Below, in pieces: positions 62,886 through 64,000 of a stretch of 64,000 bases of DNA; the first letter of the stretch is position 1, and the number at the start of each line of letters is the position of its first letter. The position numbers and the translations under genes were made by a program. Source of the DNA: Liolophura sinensis (taxonomy: Eukaryota > Mollusca > Polyplacophora > Chitonida > Chitonidae); contig NC_088307.1 of assembly GCF_032854445.1 (NCBI RefSeq), forward strand, positions 29,480,484 through 29,544,483. Direction: 5' to 3'. The notes beneath the pieces are model-generated. The model worked only from the letters and a program-made list of their open reading frames with translations. It made no database searches and was not told the DNA's origin.

Positions 62886-64000
62886 TAACCAGCAATTTTT
62901 TTCTACACTAATACGTTGTCATGTACCGGCTGGTTACTGAATGTACCTAGGAATGAATATCATGAGTCATCCAGGTAGAGTATATTAAACAAAAACACTG
63001 AGACAGGTCAACCAGACATATATTTAAACAATTTCGTACGTTGCGACACTCACCAAAATGTCTTCAGTAGAGAATGGGGTGACAGTGCAGACACAGCATA
63101 TATGTGCGTCAGATAATGCATGGCGTCAGATAATGTGCACCCATAATGTATACACCTATTCCATTCTCGAGGAATCTTATTTTTTTCAGTGAATGCTTCC
63201 CAGTCCAGTTTACGGTGGCTTCCTTTGTGGTCAAAGGTAGAAACGTCTGTGACCAGCCTGTGGATGGCCGTGGATTCTGCTTTCGAGAGGATATGGGTTA
63301 AAAATTTGAACACTAAACAAGCTAACATAAATACATAAAAATTTTCACTCCTTGTTCCACAAACTGCTGATTGCTTTCGGGTTTTGACAATTTGCTGTCC
63401 AGAGTCGCCGGTATGTTTTTACATGTAACTGTGTTTAGAACGTCACATGACTTAGATCCTGTTCTGACTTACACGCTCCTAGAGCGGATGGACTCTAATC
63501 GATTTAGAAATGAGCCTTGAGTATGAGATTTCTCGACAGGAAACCGAACACGTGTGATGTCACGTGGTCCATGGCAGGGTCGTCTGTCGATTGCTTGTCC
63601 CGTGGGATAGACAGTAATGTATTATTGACCAAGGGGACATGCATTTTTAACGACTGTCCTGATCCGAATTGAGAGTGATACGTAAAACCGCTGGCTGCCT
63701 TCGATTTGAAAGATAAAAGAGAATAACTGGTTGTGAATAATGCAGCCTACGCAGATGTATCTAATACAGTCAACGAAACTGAGTCTAACTGAAAGAAGCG
63801 AAACCCCTCTCTAGCAATTTGGCAAAGGCGTTTTGTGAATAACTAATGCAAAACTATCTATCGAAATGTAAAACAAAGGCCGTTTTACCACCTCGTCAGG
63901 TAGAATTTATCTATCAGGTTGTGACAGATTAAACAATTAAGGTAATGAACCTGCGCTGTTCCACACAGGGTCGTTACTCATGTGATAGGGAAGGGGAGGC
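62886..64000. other. Right edge, no gene
   Basis: Unique sequence, with a probable degraded SINE fragment at about 63190-63290 (GACCAGCCTGTGGATGGCCG). Confidence 0.5.

Overview
This window is animal nuclear DNA. It shows GT-AG introns, phase-matched exons, tRNA-derived SINEs, LTR and non-LTR retroelement remains and very many minisatellites. The SINE families resemble those I associate with bivalves and other lophotrochozoans, so a marine bivalve-like mollusc is my best guess (inference, not proven). I see no bacterial genes, CRISPR arrays, rRNA or functional tRNA genes.

The main feature is one plus-strand gene of about 43 kb (4550-47757), reconstructed here from 22 exons. It encodes a complement factor B/C2-like protein: signal peptide, eleven CCP (sushi) modules, a Thr/Pro-rich stalk fused to CCP7, a von Willebrand factor A domain with a complete MIDAS, and a C-terminal trypsin-fold domain. 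The CCP exons are all class 1-1. The exons sum to about 1426 residues if one extra base in exon 17 is discounted. The protease part has lost its catalytic His (LTARSCF where LTAAHCF is usual) and Ser (CVRDKGFPF where CxGDSGGP is usual) but keeps the Asp (DDIALVKL). Exon 17 has an apparent +1 frameshift at an A4 run, giving a stop at 32789. The locus therefore encodes either a pseudoprotease factor B paralog, a form truncated after the VWA domain, or a decaying gene.

The most unusual signal is that three minisatellites in this gene are built from its own splice junctions. Downstream of the CCP2 exon (6948-7670), an approximately 73 bp unit repeats the exon tail plus 5' splice site. Upstream of the CCP5 exon (9780-13860), an approximately 83 bp unit repeats the 3' splice site plus exon head; several copies form 42-nt in-phase mini-exons, and an LTR retrotransposon has landed inside one unit. 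Upstream of the exon carrying the protease Asp (35785-39600), units of about 39 bp each carry a pyrimidine tract and AG, and the real acceptor is the last unit.

Layout: 1-4549, 5' flank with two minisatellites; 4550-21414, signal peptide and CCP exons with short introns; 21415-26449, large intron with a 90 bp palindrome, SINEs and an array of about 27 copies of an AP-1/ARE-like site; 26450-32289, VWA exons; 32649-47757, protease-like exons separated by arrays and by an antisense SGNH-hydrolase-like ORF; 47758-64000, mostly intergenic minisatellites and SINEs, a degraded reverse transcriptase, and weak evidence for minus-strand exons, one of them resembling the C-terminus of a guanylyl cyclase.
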